Of a DNA stretch of 64,000 bases, positions 1 through 9,070 are shown piece after piece. The notes beneath the pieces are model-generated. The model was not told the DNA's origin, made no database searches, and saw only the letters and a list, made by a program, of their open reading frames with translations. How positions within the stretch are numbered: position 1 is the first letter of the stretch; every line of letters begins with the position of its first letter. Source of the DNA: Mycobacterium sp. SMC-4 (lineage in GTDB: Bacteria; Actinomycetota; Actinomycetes; Mycobacteriales; Mycobacteriaceae); the NCBI RefSeq assembly GCF_025263265.1, contig NZ_CP079869.1, positions 4,278,001 to 4,342,000 of the forward strand. The letters are read 5' to 3'. The position numbers and the translations under genes were made by a program.

Positions 1-101
1 CATCAGCGAGCCGCTTCCAGCGGCGACGCCGCTAGACGACCACCAAGACCACGACCATGTGCATTGACCTACGTCTGTATGGCCAATCCACGGCCTGACG
101 G

Positions 102-608
102 CTAGTTTCCGCCCGTCAGGTCTGCCCGCCCGATGGCGTCGCCCGGATGACGCACGATGTCGAGGGCCGACATTCCGATGCCGTAGGTGGATAACCATCG
201 CCTCGGCCGGACTGCGATGAAGCACAGCTCAGCACGCTGAGAGACGATGCGCTCCTCGGCGGCGAGAATGCGACGGAGAAACCAGTCCGCGTGGAATGCC
301 CCTCGCGCGTCGGCGTTTTCGTGGTTCAGTATTGTGGCCGACCCCGCAAACTGCACAGCTGCCGGCGGCATCATGGGGAGAAAGCGGTGCGGCACGGGAA
401 TGACGAAGGCTACCTGTGGGCGTCGTCGAATGTTTTTAACCTTGACGTTCGTAGTACGGGTCGTGATGTACAACGTCAGGTTTGTGCCTTCACCGGCCGC
501 TGCGTACGTGACGGCCGTCGCGTGGGGGTTGCCGCTGCTATCGAGCGTCGACAGGGTGCCGAACGACCGTCGTCGAATCGAATTTTCGACAGTGGCGAGG
601 TCGGTCAC
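102..608 (-). CDS. PNPOx-like FMN-binding split-barrel protein
   Basis: The 168-residue product has the pyridoxamine 5'-phosphate oxidase-like fold: an N-terminal GTLSTLDSSGNPHATAV strand pair, then TTRTTNVKVKNIRRRPQVAFVI, typical of flavin-binding split-barrel proteins. The start is GTG with a strong purine-rich ribosome site (GGAGGAAGGAG) just upstream. It lies 215 nt beyond copB on the same strand, so it could be a late member of the copper operon or have its own promoter. The substrate and cofactor (FMN or F420) cannot be read from the sequence. Confidence 0.75.
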   Translation of the reverse strand: MTDLATVENSIRRRSFGTLSTLDSSGNPHATAVTYAAAGEGTNLTLYITTRTTNVKVKNIRRRPQVAFVIPVPHRFLPMMPPAAVQFAGSATILNHENADARGAFHADWFLRRILAAEERIVSQRAELCFIAVRPRRWLSTYGIGMSALDIVRHPGDAIGRADLTGGN

Positions 609-752
609 TGGTGCTCCTTCCTCCGCTTCCCCGGCTCCGATTGGGTGGCTTGTCGCTCAGCTACACGCCGTCTACGGCGCATCCGAAGGTACCGGCGGTC
701 GACGGATAATTGAGAATTCGACCGGCGACTGCATTTGCTTTCTTCGTGCGAA

Positions 753-813
753 GCTCCACATGGTTGGGAGCGGCGATTCGAACTTCACATGGTCGCCGGA
801 TGCTCCACATGGT
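753..813. repeat. Three copies of a CTCCACATGGT-like repeat
   Basis: GCTCCACATGGT occurs at 753-764 and 802-813, and ACTTCACATGGT at 782-793. They lie between the copB stop and the PNPOx-like gene, about 145-205 nt upstream of the latter's start. They may be regulatory half-sites. No known regulator is assigned. Confidence 0.4.
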
Positions 814-823
814 GGGCCGTCCC

Positions 824-2956
824 CTAACGGTTGAGAACGGCGCGGGTGCTCGCCTCGGGCGTCAAATCGAGGCGGCGCAGAAGTTGCGCGTTGAGCGCGA
901 CGACGATCGTTGACAGTGACATGAGGATGGCGCCGACCGACATGGGCAGCACGATGCCGATGGGTGCCAGCACACCAGCAGCCAGGGGCACAGAGATGAG
1001 GTTGTACCCGGCGCCCCACCAGAGATTCTGTTTCATCTTGCGGTAGCTGGCGCGGGACAGCTCGATGACCGACAGCACCGAGCGGGGGTCGGAACTGGCC
1101 AGGATGACACCGGCGGAAGCGATGGCGACGTCAGTGCCGGCACCGATGGCGATGCCGACATCGGCCTGCGCCAAGGCGGGGGCATCGTTGACTCCATCGC
1201 CGACCATGGCAACCTTCTTGCCCTCGTGTTGCAGGGCAGCAACTTTCGACGCCTTGTCTTCGGGGCGCACCCCCGCGAACACCCGGTCGATGCCCAGCTG
1301 GTGGCCGACACTATTGGCGACGGCTTCGGCGTCGCCGGTGATCATGACGACTTGCACGCCAAGCTTGTGAAGCGCATCGACGGCTTCGCGGGATTCGGGG
1401 CGGATCTCGTCGGCCAAGCGCAGGCCGCCGAGCACCTCTCCGTCGCGGATGACGTGCAGAATGATGGCGCCTTCGCCGCGCCACGCGGTGGCCGCGGGGA
1501 CCTCCTGGGCGCCGACTTCTTCGAGAAGTCGGGGGCCGCCCACTCGGATTTCGTGCCCGTCGACCGTCGCAGTCACACCGACGGCAGGAGAGGACGAGAA
1601 GCCGCTGGCGCGCGGCACCGTTAATCCCCTATCCTCGGCGGCTTTCACGATGGCCCGCGCCAGGGGGTGTTCACTGTCGGTCTCGGCGGCGGCGGCGAGC
1701 GCGAGCACGATGTCGCCGTCGTCGTCTCCGGTCGCCTCGACGGCGGTGACGGTGGGTTCGCCTTTCGTCAGGGTGCCGGTCTTGTCGAACAGCACGGCGT
1801 CGACAGTGCGCATACCTTCCAGGGCCAGCCGATCTTTGATCAAGACGCCGCCTCTGGCGGCGCGTTCGGTGGCGATGGACACGACCAGTGGTATCGCCAG
1901 GCCCAGCGCATGAGGGCAGGCGATGACCAGCACGGTGATCGCTCTTACCACCGAGGCATCGGGATTGCCGACGATTGTCCATGCCGCCGCGGTGATCGCG
2001 GCGGTGATCAGGGCGAACCAGAACAGCCAGCCGGCGGCCTTGTCAGCAAGGCGCTGGGCACGCGAGGACGAATTCTGCGCTTCGGTGACTAGGCGTTGGA
2101 TGCCTGCTAGGGCGGTGTCGTCGCCGGTGGCGGTGATCTCGACCCGAAGCCCGGAATCGGTGGCGACGGTGCCGGCTGTGACGGGATCCCCGACGCCGCG
2201 GGTAACGGGCCGGGATTCGCCGGTCACCATGGACTCGTCCATGTCGGCGCGTCCGTCGACGATCTTGCCGTCGGCAGGGATGCTGCCGCCGGGTCGGACT
2301 ACAACGACATCGCCGACGTGCAGGTCGGTCGGCGAGACGGTGACGGTGCGGTCGCCGTCGATCTTCTCGGCTTCGTCGGGAAGTAGTGCGGCCAGTGAGT
2401 CCAGCGCTGAGGTGGTCTGGGCCAGCGAGCGCATTTCTACCCAGTGGCCGAGCAGCATGATGACGATGAGAAGGGCGAGTTCCCACCAGAATTCCAGCTC
2501 GTGGTGGAGCAGGCCCAAGCTCGCGCCCCAGGACGCGAAAAAGGCGACGGTGATCGCCAGTCCGATCAGGAGCATCATTCCTGGTTTGCGGGAACGGACC
2601 TCGTTCAGCGCACCGGTGAGGAAGGGGCGGCCACCGACGACGTACATCACTGTCCCGAGCAGGGGCGCGATCCAGCGTGCGCCGGGGAAGTCGGGGACGT
2701 CGTAACCGAGCAGCATCGCGAACATGGTCGAGAACGCGACGACCGGTATGGCGATGATCAGGTTGATCCAGAAGAGCTTGCGGAATTGGGCCACGTGGTC
2801 ACCGCCGTGGCCGCTATGGCCAGTGTGGCCGGTGTGATTGTCATGGCCGTGGTGTTCGCCGTGTGGGTGGGTGTCAGGGTGTGCGCTGGGGAATTGGTGG
2901 TGGGCGTGCCCGCCAGGGTGGGATGTTGCTACGCCGTGGTCATCGCGGTTTGTCAT
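824..2956 (-). CDS. copB: CopB-type copper-translocating P1B-3 ATPase
   Basis: This 710-residue heavy-metal P-type ATPase exports copper across the membrane. The first 55 residues are very His-rich (a metal-binding tail instead of a CxxC domain). The transmembrane metal motif is CPH (ACPHALG), diagnostic of the CopB/P1B-3 group. TGES, DKTGT, SEHP and GDGVNDAP catalytic motifs are all present, with YN and MSLST signatures in the last helices. An AAGGAA ribosome site precedes the ATG. It is the last clear gene of the copZ-to-copB operon, 55 nt after csoR. Confidence 0.93.
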   Translation of the reverse strand: MTNRDDHGVATSHPGGHAHHQFPSAHPDTHPHGEHHGHDNHTGHTGHSGHGGDHVAQFRKLFWINLIIAIPVVAFSTMFAMLLGYDVPDFPGARWIAPLLGTVMYVVGGRPFLTGALNEVRSRKPGMMLLIGLAITVAFFASWGASLGLLHHELEFWWELALLIVIMLLGHWVEMRSLAQTTSALDSLAALLPDEAEKIDGDRTVTVSPTDLHVGDVVVVRPGGSIPADGKIVDGRADMDESMVTGESRPVTRGVGDPVTAGTVATDSGLRVEITATGDDTALAGIQRLVTEAQNSSSRAQRLADKAAGWLFWFALITAAITAAAWTIVGNPDASVVRAITVLVIACPHALGLAIPLVVSIATERAARGGVLIKDRLALEGMRTVDAVLFDKTGTLTKGEPTVTAVEATGDDDGDIVLALAAAAETDSEHPLARAIVKAAEDRGLTVPRASGFSSSPAVGVTATVDGHEIRVGGPRLLEEVGAQEVPAATAWRGEGAIILHVIRDGEVLGGLRLADEIRPESREAVDALHKLGVQVVMITGDAEAVANSVGHQLGIDRVFAGVRPEDKASKVAALQHEGKKVAMVGDGVNDAPALAQADVGIAIGAGTDVAIASAGVILASSDPRSVLSVIELSRASYRKMKQNLWWGAGYNLISVPLAAGVLAPIGIVLPMSVGAILMSLSTIVVALNAQLLRRLDLTPEASTRAVLNR

Positions 2957-3011
2957 GTTCTTTCCTTAGGGGACTTCGCGTTTCAGTCGACGCGCATTGA
3001 TGATGTGGGTG

Positions 3012-3341
3012 TTAGGAACGCACCAAGCGGGCGATGGCTTCAGAGGCTTCTGTGAGTTTGGCGTCAGCGGCCGGTCCGCCGGTGGCGGCGGCGTCACGGA
3101 CGCAGTGGCGAAGATGGTCGTCAAGCAGTGCCAGCGCGACGCCTTGGAGGGCTTTGGTGAGCGCGTCTGTTTGGGTCAGGATGTCGATGCAGTACCGCTC
3201 CTCTTCGATCATTCTGCTGATGCCGCGGGCTTGGCCTTCGATGCGCTTCAACCGCTTGAGGTATTTGTCTTTATCGGTGATGTAGCCGTGGTGGGTGGTG
3301 CCTGTTGAGGGGCAGTGCCTGGTGTTGTCGGCGTGGGTCAT
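3012..3341 (-). CDS. csoR: CsoR-family copper-sensing repressor
   Basis: The product is 109 residues from the ATG at 3341, which has an AAGGAAAG ribosome site; a longer upstream frame is not supported. It is an all-helical CsoR/RcnR protein with RLKRIEGQARGISRMIEEERYC. The Cu(I) ligands are C51, H76 and C80, with the same 25- and 4-residue spacing as mycobacterial CsoR. It sits inside the copper operon between the YHS gene and copB, and probably represses it through the GGGGTA palindromes upstream of copZ. Confidence 0.93.
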   Translation of the reverse strand: MTHADNTRHCPSTGTTHHGYITDKDKYLKRLKRIEGQARGISRMIEEERYCIDILTQTDALTKALQGVALALLDDHLRHCVRDAAATGGPAADAKLTEASEAIARLVRS

Positions 3342-3411
3342 GACGCTTTCCTTGTGCGTGGTGGTGACTAACTTCGGGTGCCCGGCGAGGAGTGCGCGAC
3401 GAGGGTCGCGG

Positions 3412-3690
3412 TCATGCGGCGGAGGCATACTTGTCGGGGTCGCGGTCGAAACGTGGTCCGCATCCCTTGCAGCAGAACCAGTAACGCCGACCGCGATAGT
3501 CACGGAATAGTCCCGCCGCTTCGGCGACCGTCTTGTTCACCGGCGTGCCGGGCATCACGGGGCAGGTGGTCTCGTTCTGCGATCCGAGGTCAAGCAGGTT
3601 CCTCGCCGTAGGGTCGATGGGTGAGGTATCGATTTTGTCGGCTGCGCCGCTGCAGCAGCAGGCTGACGTGCGGTTCTGATTCTCGGACAT
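3412..3690 (-). CDS. YHS-domain metal-binding protein
   Basis: The 92-residue protein has an N-terminal Cys cluster (SACCCSG) and a YHS domain: CPVMPGTPVNKT, then YRGRRYWFCCKGCGPRFDRDP. YHS domains bind metal through Cys residues and are often fused or adjacent to copper ATPases. Its place between copA and csoR fits a cytosolic copper chaperone or buffer role, which is inferred. An AGGAG site precedes the ATG. Confidence 0.85.
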   Translation of the reverse strand: MSENQNRTSACCCSGAADKIDTSPIDPTARNLLDLGSQNETTCPVMPGTPVNKTVAEAAGLFRDYRGRRYWFCCKGCGPRFDRDPDKYASAA

Positions 3691-3716
3691 TGGTTCTCCT
3701 CACAGGTGGCGGTGAT

Positions 3717-6002
3717 TTAACTGGTGGTGTCGGCGGAAGTGGTTTTGAAGCGGCGCAGGCGCAGGCTGTTGCCCACCACGAAGACGCTGGAGAATGCCAT
3801 TGCGGCTCCGGCCAGCATCGGATTGAGCATGCCCAGTGCTGCGACGGGGATCGCTGCGACGTTGTAGGCGAACGCCCAGAACAGGTTGGTTTTGATCGTC
3901 GACAGTGTTTCGCGGGACAGCCTGATCGCGTCAACGGCGCTGCGCAGATCACCGCGCACCAGGGTGATGTCGGAGGCCTCGATGGCGACGTCGGTGCCGG
4001 TGCCCATCGCCAGACCGAGGTCGGCTTGGGCGAGGGCGGGCGCGTCGTTGACTCCGTCGCCGACCATGGCGACCGTCTTGCCTTCGGCTTGGAGGCGTGC
4101 GATGACGTCAACCTTGCCTTCGGGCATGACTTCGGCGATGACGTCGTCGATGCCGACTTCGGCGGCGATCTGTCGAGCGACGGCTTGGTTGTCGCCGGTG
4201 AGCAACACGGGGGTCAGCCCAATGTCACGCATCTGCGAGATTGCCTGTGCGCTCGTCGATTTCACGGTGTCAGCGATGACGAGTACACCGCGCGCCTGCC
4301 CGTCCCACCCGACCGCTACCACGGTCTTTCCCTGGGCTTGCGCGCGGGCCTTGGCGTGGGACAGATCCGGGCTGAGGTGTTGCGCCCAGTCGGACAGCAG
4401 TGATTCGCGCCCAACGATGACGGCGTGTCCATCCACGATGCCGTGGACGCCTTTACCTTCGACATTCGCGAAGTCCTCCGGAACGGGCAGGGCCTGGAGT
4501 TCCTCGGCCGCCGCGGCGGCGACGGCTTGGGCGATGGGGTGCTCGGAGGCGTTCTCCAGGGCGCCGGCCAGTCGAAGCAGCTCCGCGCGTTCGGTTTCCG
4601 GCGCTGTGATGACATCGACCAGCGTCATTTTGCCGGTGGTGACGGTTCCGGTCTTATCCAGCACCACGGTGTCAACCTTGCGGGTGGATTCGAGCACCTC
4701 GGGACCTTTGATCAGCACGCCGATTTGTGCGCCGCGACCGGTGCCCACCAGCAGGGCGGTGGGCGTGGCCAGCCCGAGGGCGCAGGGGCAGGCGATGACG
4801 AGGACCGCGACCGCTGCGGTGAACGCGGCGGCGACTGAGAATCCCGCGCCCAGCCAGGCGCCGAGGGTGATCACGGCGATAGCGATGACGATCGGTACGA
4901 AGACGCCGGAAATGCGATCGGCCAGGCGTTGCACTTCGGCCTTGCCGGTCTGGGCGCGTTCGACCAGCTGGGCCATCTGCGCGAGCTGGGTGTCCGAGCC
5001 GACGCGAGTGGCCTGCACCACCAGCCGACCGCCGGCGTTGACGGTGGCACCGACCACGGTGTCGCCGGTAGCGACTTCCACGGGTACCGCTTCGCCGGTC
5101 AGCATCGAGGCGTCGACAGCCGAGGAACCGGACACCACCACGCCGTCGGTGGCGATCTTCTCCCCCGGGCGCACGATGAACTCGTCGCCAACCACGAGTT
5201 CTTCGATGGCGATCTTGGTTTCCGTCCCGTCGCGCAGGACGGATACGTCTTTGGCGCCTAGGTCGAGTAGGGCTCGTAGTGCCGCTCCGGCCTGCCGTTT
5301 GGACCGCTTCTCGAAGTAGCGTCCGGCCAGGATGAACGTGGTTACGCCGGCGGCGACTTCGAGGTAGATGTTGGCGGCGCCATGCGACGGCGCCAGGGTG
5401 AACGCGAAGGGATGCTTCATACCCGGCGTGCCGGCGCTGCCCAGAAACAGCGCATACAGCGACCACAGGAACGCTGACACGGTGCCCAGCGAAATGAGCG
5501 TATCCATGGTCGCGGTGCCGTGTCGCAGGTTGGCCCAGGCGGCCCGGTGGAATGGCCATGCTGCCCACACGACGACGGGGGCCGCCAGCGTGAGCGACGC
5601 CCACTGCCAGTACGTGAACTGCAGCGCCGGGATCATCGCCATCGCGACGACCGGCACCGTCAGGACGGCCGAGGCCCTCAGGCGGTGCCGCAGCGAGGCC
5701 AGTTCGGGGTCGGCGGTGTCCGCGGCGTGCGGGGTGTCACCGGATGCGTCGGAGGGCATCGGCGTGCGCGGTGTCGGGAGCGCGGCGGTGTAGCCCGTCT
5801 TCTCCACCTCGGCGATCAGCAGCGCCGGATCGTATCCGTCAGGCACCGTGACGGTGGCCTTTTCCGTCGCGTAATTGACTGTCGCGGCCACGCCGTCGAG
5901 CTTGTTGAGCTTGCGCTCGATGCGGTTGGCGCAGGAGGCGCAGGTCATTCCCCCGATGCGAAGTTCCACACTCGGGCCAGACACCGGTGTCGATGTCGTC
6001 AT
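3717..6002 (-). CDS. copA: CopA-type Cu(I)-exporting P1B-1 ATPase
   Basis: The chosen ATG at 6002 (ribosome site GAAAGGCAG) gives 761 residues; the open frame extends further upstream but that part is low-complexity and unrelated. An N-terminal HMA domain has GGMTCASC at residues 17-24. The core has TGEA, the transmembrane CPC motif (ACPCALG), DKTGT, SEHP and GDGVNDAP. The last helices carry YN and MAFSS, the P1B-1 signature for Cu(I). It is expected to pump cytosolic Cu(I) outward and receive copper from the CopZ encoded upstream. Confidence 0.95.
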   Translation of the reverse strand: MTTSTPVSGPSVELRIGGMTCASCANRIERKLNKLDGVAATVNYATEKATVTVPDGYDPALLIAEVEKTGYTAALPTPRTPMPSDASGDTPHAADTADPELASLRHRLRASAVLTVPVVAMAMIPALQFTYWQWASLTLAAPVVVWAAWPFHRAAWANLRHGTATMDTLISLGTVSAFLWSLYALFLGSAGTPGMKHPFAFTLAPSHGAANIYLEVAAGVTTFILAGRYFEKRSKRQAGAALRALLDLGAKDVSVLRDGTETKIAIEELVVGDEFIVRPGEKIATDGVVVSGSSAVDASMLTGEAVPVEVATGDTVVGATVNAGGRLVVQATRVGSDTQLAQMAQLVERAQTGKAEVQRLADRISGVFVPIVIAIAVITLGAWLGAGFSVAAAFTAAVAVLVIACPCALGLATPTALLVGTGRGAQIGVLIKGPEVLESTRKVDTVVLDKTGTVTTGKMTLVDVITAPETERAELLRLAGALENASEHPIAQAVAAAAAEELQALPVPEDFANVEGKGVHGIVDGHAVIVGRESLLSDWAQHLSPDLSHAKARAQAQGKTVVAVGWDGQARGVLVIADTVKSTSAQAISQMRDIGLTPVLLTGDNQAVARQIAAEVGIDDVIAEVMPEGKVDVIARLQAEGKTVAMVGDGVNDAPALAQADLGLAMGTGTDVAIEASDITLVRGDLRSAVDAIRLSRETLSTIKTNLFWAFAYNVAAIPVAALGMLNPMLAGAAMAFSSVFVVGNSLRLRRFKTTSADTTS

Positions 6003-6042
6003 GAAGCCACTGCCTTTCAGTTTCTGATTCGGACGGGATAGC

Positions 6043-7014
6043 TCAGTGCCCGCCGGCATGGCCGGCGTCACGCGATGGCTCTGGCGCGGGCTCGTTGGTG
6101 CCACCGGGTGCGGCGTCGACGACGAAGCTGGCGGTGTGCACGGTGTCCTGGACTTTGAAGTCGAGGTAGAGCAGGTAGCGCCCCGCTGTGGGTGCGGTTG
6201 CCGCGAACGACACCGCAGGCCCACCGGTGCCGCCCGGTACCGGCTCGGCCCCCTCAGGGTGCACATGTAGATACGCCAGGTCTCCCTCACGCAAGGCGAC
6301 GAGATGGCCGTAAGCCCCCAGGTAGGGCTGCAAGGTCATCACCGGCCGGCCGTCGCGCGTGACTGTCGCGGTGAGTTGGTGGGAGACGCCCGCGGTGAGT
6401 GCACCGTCCAGTTTCACGGTGTATCCGGCGATGTCATCCACGGTGCGTGTGGCACTCGCCACCGCCGGGACGAACGCGCCGGCCACCTGCACGGTTCGGG
6501 TGAGGGTGAGTTTGGCGCTGCCCGCCCCTGCGGGTTGGAAGTCGGCGAACACGCGGTAGGTGCCGGCGGCGTTCCACGTCCACGGCGTTGACCACGTGCC
6601 GGTGGCCGCGTCCAGCCTTGGGTGTACATGGGCGAAGTGCTGGCCGTCGGAACGGACCACGATGAGGTGCAGTTGCTTGTCGTGCACGGTCGCGTAGTCC
6701 AGCAGCGGCGTGCCGCCCGGGTCGACGATGGTGAAGCTCATCGTTCCCCGATCGTTGGGTGCGCTGGGGGACCGCACCGGGCTCAGGACGTATCCGTCTT
6801 CGGCCAACGACAACCCCGGCGGGTCGGCGAAGGGATCGACTGGCGACGCCTGCTCGGTCGGCGGCGCGCTGTGATCCGCTGCAGCATCGGAAGTTTGGGT
6901 CTGGGGAGATGTCGCCGCGGTATCAGGGACGACCGCTGCGGCGGTGACGTATGCAGCCGTGAACGCCACTGCCAGTCCGGCGCCAAACGCTGTCAATCGT
7001 CCCGCGGCGTTCAT
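6043..7014 (-). CDS. Secreted or membrane-anchored His-rich protein of the copper operon
   Basis: The 323-residue protein starts with a hydrophobic segment at residues 9-28 (signal or anchor) and a Pro/Thr-rich linker. The body has beta-sandwich-like repeats with many His ([17 protein letters not shown]) and ends HAGGH. Homologous genes sit next to copZ/copA in actinobacteria. A periplasmic copper-binding role is inferred. It overlaps the copZ stop by ATGA, so the two are translationally coupled. Confidence 0.75.
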   Translation of the reverse strand: MNAAGRLTAFGAGLAVAFTAAYVTAAAVVPDTAATSPQTQTSDAAADHSAPPTEQASPVDPFADPPGLSLAEDGYVLSPVRSPSAPNDRGTMSFTIVDPGGTPLLDYATVHDKQLHLIVVRSDGQHFAHVHPRLDAATGTWSTPWTWNAAGTYRVFADFQPAGAGSAKLTLTRTVQVAGAFVPAVASATRTVDDIAGYTVKLDGALTAGVSHQLTATVTRDGRPVMTLQPYLGAYGHLVALREGDLAYLHVHPEGAEPVPGGTGGPAVSFAATAPTAGRYLLYLDFKVQDTVHTASFVVDAAPGGTNEPAPEPSRDAGHAGGH

Positions 7015-7223
7015 GCGACACGCACCGCCGAGTAGCCGGCCTCGTCGACGGCGTTGAGGATCTGCGCGTCGTCGACGGGACGGCTCGACGTCACGATCAG
7101 GGTGCCGGTTTTGGCGCTAACTTCGACGTCTTCAACTCCGGCGACCTCGCTGACCTCTTCGCGCACCGACAGCTCGCAATGTCCGCAAGTCATTCCTGTG
7201 ACGGCGTACGTGCTCGTGCTCAT
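7011..7223 (-). CDS. copZ: CopZ-like HMA copper chaperone
   Basis: This is a 70-residue heavy-metal-associated domain with GMTCGHC near the N terminus and the usual beta-alpha-beta-beta-alpha-beta pattern ending AVDEAGYSAV. The ATG at 7223 has an AGGAG ribosome site; an upstream extension would run through the operators. It is the first gene of the copper operon and should hand Cu(I) to CopA. Confidence 0.92.
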   Translation of the reverse strand: MSTSTYAVTGMTCGHCELSVREEVSEVAGVEDVEVSAKTGTLIVTSSRPVDDAQILNAVDEAGYSAVRVA

Positions 7224-7252
7224 CACCAATCTCCTATCCTCGACGGGTGTAG

Positions 7253-7269
7253 ATACCCCTACCGGGTAT
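7253..7269. promoter_or_regulatory. CsoR-type operator 1, copZ upstream region
   Basis: ATACCC-CTACC-GGGTAT is an inverted repeat with 6-bp arms, 30 nt upstream of copZ. It is less symmetric than the second site at 7284-7300. CsoR is encoded in the same operon. Confidence 0.7.
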
Positions 7270-7283
7270 ACGTAAGAGAGCAT

Positions 7284-7300
7284 ATACCCCTTGGGGGTAT
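7284..7300. promoter_or_regulatory. CsoR-type operator 2, between copZ and the divergent hydrolase
   Basis: ATACCCC-TTG-GGGGTAT is a perfect 7-3-7 inverted repeat, matching the G-tract palindromes bound by CsoR. It lies between the divergent copZ operon and the hydrolase-like gene, so it could control both. Confidence 0.78.
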
Positions 7301-7382
7301 GCTTCAAGGGTTACTTTCCGGGGTCATTGGTTTGGTGTCGACGCGCGTAGCGCTATCCCGGAACGACGGGAGGGATCAGTTG

Positions 7383-8204
7383 GTGGTGCGCGCGTTGCAC
7401 GTCGGAGATGATGGCTGGCCCCTCATGGGGGAGGTCGTCGGGCGCGGCGAACTGATCATCATGCTTCATGGTGGGGGTCCGGATCACTACAGCATGCGAC
7501 CGCTTGCTGACCGGCTCGCTGGCCGGTATCGCGTTGCGTTGCCTGACATTCGAGGGTACGGAGCATCGCGTTGTCCCGACCCGACGTTGCACCGATGGGA
7601 TCAGTACGTCAGCGACGTCATTGCGATCGTTCACGCGCTCGATGACACCTGCGCCCACCTTGTCGGCGCCGGACTGGGCGGCACCATCGTTTTGCGGACG
7701 TGCCTCCAGCACCCCCGTATCGCCCGGTCGGCGGTGGTCATCAGTGCTGAAGCGATAGAGGACGATGCGGACAAAGCCGCAGACACCGATCTGATGGATC
7801 GTTTCGCCGAGCATGCCCGTTCCCGCGGTCTGCAGGCCGCCTGGGAATTGTTCATTCCTGATCTTCAGCCGCTGATCGCCAACCTGGTCGCTGAGGCTAT
7901 TCCGCGCGCTGACGCCCACAGTGCGGCGGCCGCGGCGTCAATCGGTCATGACCGCGCCTTTGCAACGGTCGAGGACCTCCGGCGCATCGACACTGCGACG
8001 CTCGTCATCGCCGGCGACGACATCCGTCACCCCGAGTGCTTGGCCCACAGCCTCGCCGATGTCCTTCCACGAGGGGTCCTCGCCGAAGTTTCGATGTCCC
8101 GCCAATTCGTCAACGCTGAGGACATGGCACACGCTTTCGGCCCAGCGATCGAGAACTTCCTTCGCAGAACATCGGACCGGGACACTCGGGTCCATAAAGA
8201 CTAG
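7383..8204 (+). CDS. Alpha/beta-hydrolase-fold protein lacking the catalytic Ser and His
   Basis: The GTG at 7383 is preceded by GGGAGGG; an in-frame TTG one codon earlier is possible. The 273-residue protein has the fold's landmarks: LHGGGPDH (oxyanion loop) and DIRGYGAS. The nucleophile elbow reads G95-A-G-L-G-G, so the usual Ser is Gly97. The C-terminal position where the fold normally has GH reads SRQFVNAED, so the catalytic His also seems lost. It may bind rather than hydrolyse. It diverges from the copper operon across two CsoR-type operators. Confidence 0.75.
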   Translation: MVRALHVGDDGWPLMGEVVGRGELIIMLHGGGPDHYSMRPLADRLAGRYRVALPDIRGYGASRCPDPTLHRWDQYVSDVIAIVHALDDTCAHLVGAGLGGTIVLRTCLQHPRIARSAVVISAEAIEDDADKAADTDLMDRFAEHARSRGLQAAWELFIPDLQPLIANLVAEAIPRADAHSAAAAASIGHDRAFATVEDLRRIDTATLVIAGDDIRHPECLAHSLADVLPRGVLAEVSMSRQFVNAEDMAHAFGPAIENFLRRTSDRDTRVHKD

Positions 8205-8282
8205 GCACTAAGGACGGCGGCAGCAGTGAGGGGCCTCACGCTCCGGCGGCAAGCCGCTCGGGGGCAGCCTGTCGCGGTGCTG

Positions 8283-8429
8283 TCAGCCGCAGCAGGACTT
8301 TCCCTCGCCGGCCTTGCCTGAGCGGCGCCCACTAGTGACACGACCCACCGCGCACAAAGCGATGCATTTGGCGATCGACCGTGCGGTCTGGCTTTGCACG
8401 AGCTGCCGAAATCTTTCTTGTACGCTCAC
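8283..8429 (-). CDS. Candidate 48-residue Cys-containing protein under a CsoR-type operator
   Basis: From a GTG at 8429 with GGAAGG upstream, the frame encodes 48 residues: a basic, partly amphipathic helix (SVQERFRQLVQSQTARS), two Cys spaced by four residues (KCIALC) and a C-terminal KSCCG. The longer 88-residue frame would run through the operator and is less likely. No family was recognised. The operator 54 nt upstream suggests a small copper-induced peptide, possibly a Cu(I) binder. Confidence 0.5.
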   Translation of the reverse strand: MSVQERFRQLVQSQTARSIAKCIALCAVGRVTSGRRSGKAGEGKSCCG

Positions 8430-8482
8430 CAGCGATACGCCTTCCAGTCGTCGGGCTACCCGCCCCGGGTGATACAACGAAG

Positions 8483-8499
8483 GTACCCCTGAGGGGTAT
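8483..8499. promoter_or_regulatory. CsoR-type operator 3
   Basis: GTACCCC-TGA-GGGGTAT has the same 7-3-7 layout as the operator at 7284-7300, with one mismatched outer base. It is 54 nt upstream of the GTG of the 48-residue frame on the minus strand. Confidence 0.65.
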
Positions 8500-8659
8500 A
8501 CGGTACAAGGGCAGCCCGAGCTAGGCGCGGCGGTGGGTGACTGGCCCACGGCGCATATCCTGCATTACCCGTGGCGGCGGATGGCTCCACGCCTGATTCG
8601 ATGTTCCCCGTTGCTGGCGCCGCGGTAAGTCGATTAATGGAAGGCCGTAGCATCGATTC

Positions 8660-9070
8660 GTGGCGATGATGCGGGATGGCGGTGGTATCACCGGTGAACC
8701 GCACTGGGGCGGGACTGCACTGCTGCGACCTGGGGTGTTGGCGTTCACCGGATCGATTGGCACCACCGATCTACACGCCCACCATGCCGTCCAGATTGTC
8801 ACCGCAACAACACCTTTCACGATGCGTGACGAGCACGGCAACCAGCATCGCGGCACCAAGGTGGTCGTGCCCGCCGATGCGCCACACCGAGTCGAAGTCG
8901 GCGCGCCGGAGGGCACCGTAGTGTTCTTGGAACCGGAGTCTGCCCCAGGGCGCTCGGCGCACCTGCGCGCGCTTCGGTCCGGCTGGACTGTTGCTCCGGT
9001 GTTGACGTTCACCCGCCGACGTCCGTTGGCCGTCGTGGTCGACGAGCTGATCGATGTCCGTTCTCATTGA
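8660..9070 (+). pseudogene. Cupin (AraC-type sensor) domain, 3' end lost to an IS remnant
   Basis: The 136-residue frame has a cupin-like core: HAHHAVQIV, then KVVVPADAPHRVEV and VVFLEPES, as in the N-terminal sensor domain of AraC-family regulators. No C-terminal HTH follows. The reading frame runs into the IS-end sequence at 9061 and stops within it (last residues RSH). The start may be the GTG at 8660 or the ATG at 8666. Confidence 0.6.

Noticed and set aside
1923..2705. 260-residue open frame on the plus strand inside copB
   Set aside because: Ser/Pro/Arg-rich shadow frame antisense to a well-conserved ATPase; no ribosome site or domain.
3886..5319. 477-residue plus-strand frame opposite copA
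   Set aside because: Composition is typical of a high-GC antisense shadow; copA motifs on the other strand explain the sequence.
8430..8549. N-terminal extension giving an 88-residue protein
   Set aside because: It would translate through the CsoR-type operator and has no ribosome site; the GTG at 8429 has one.
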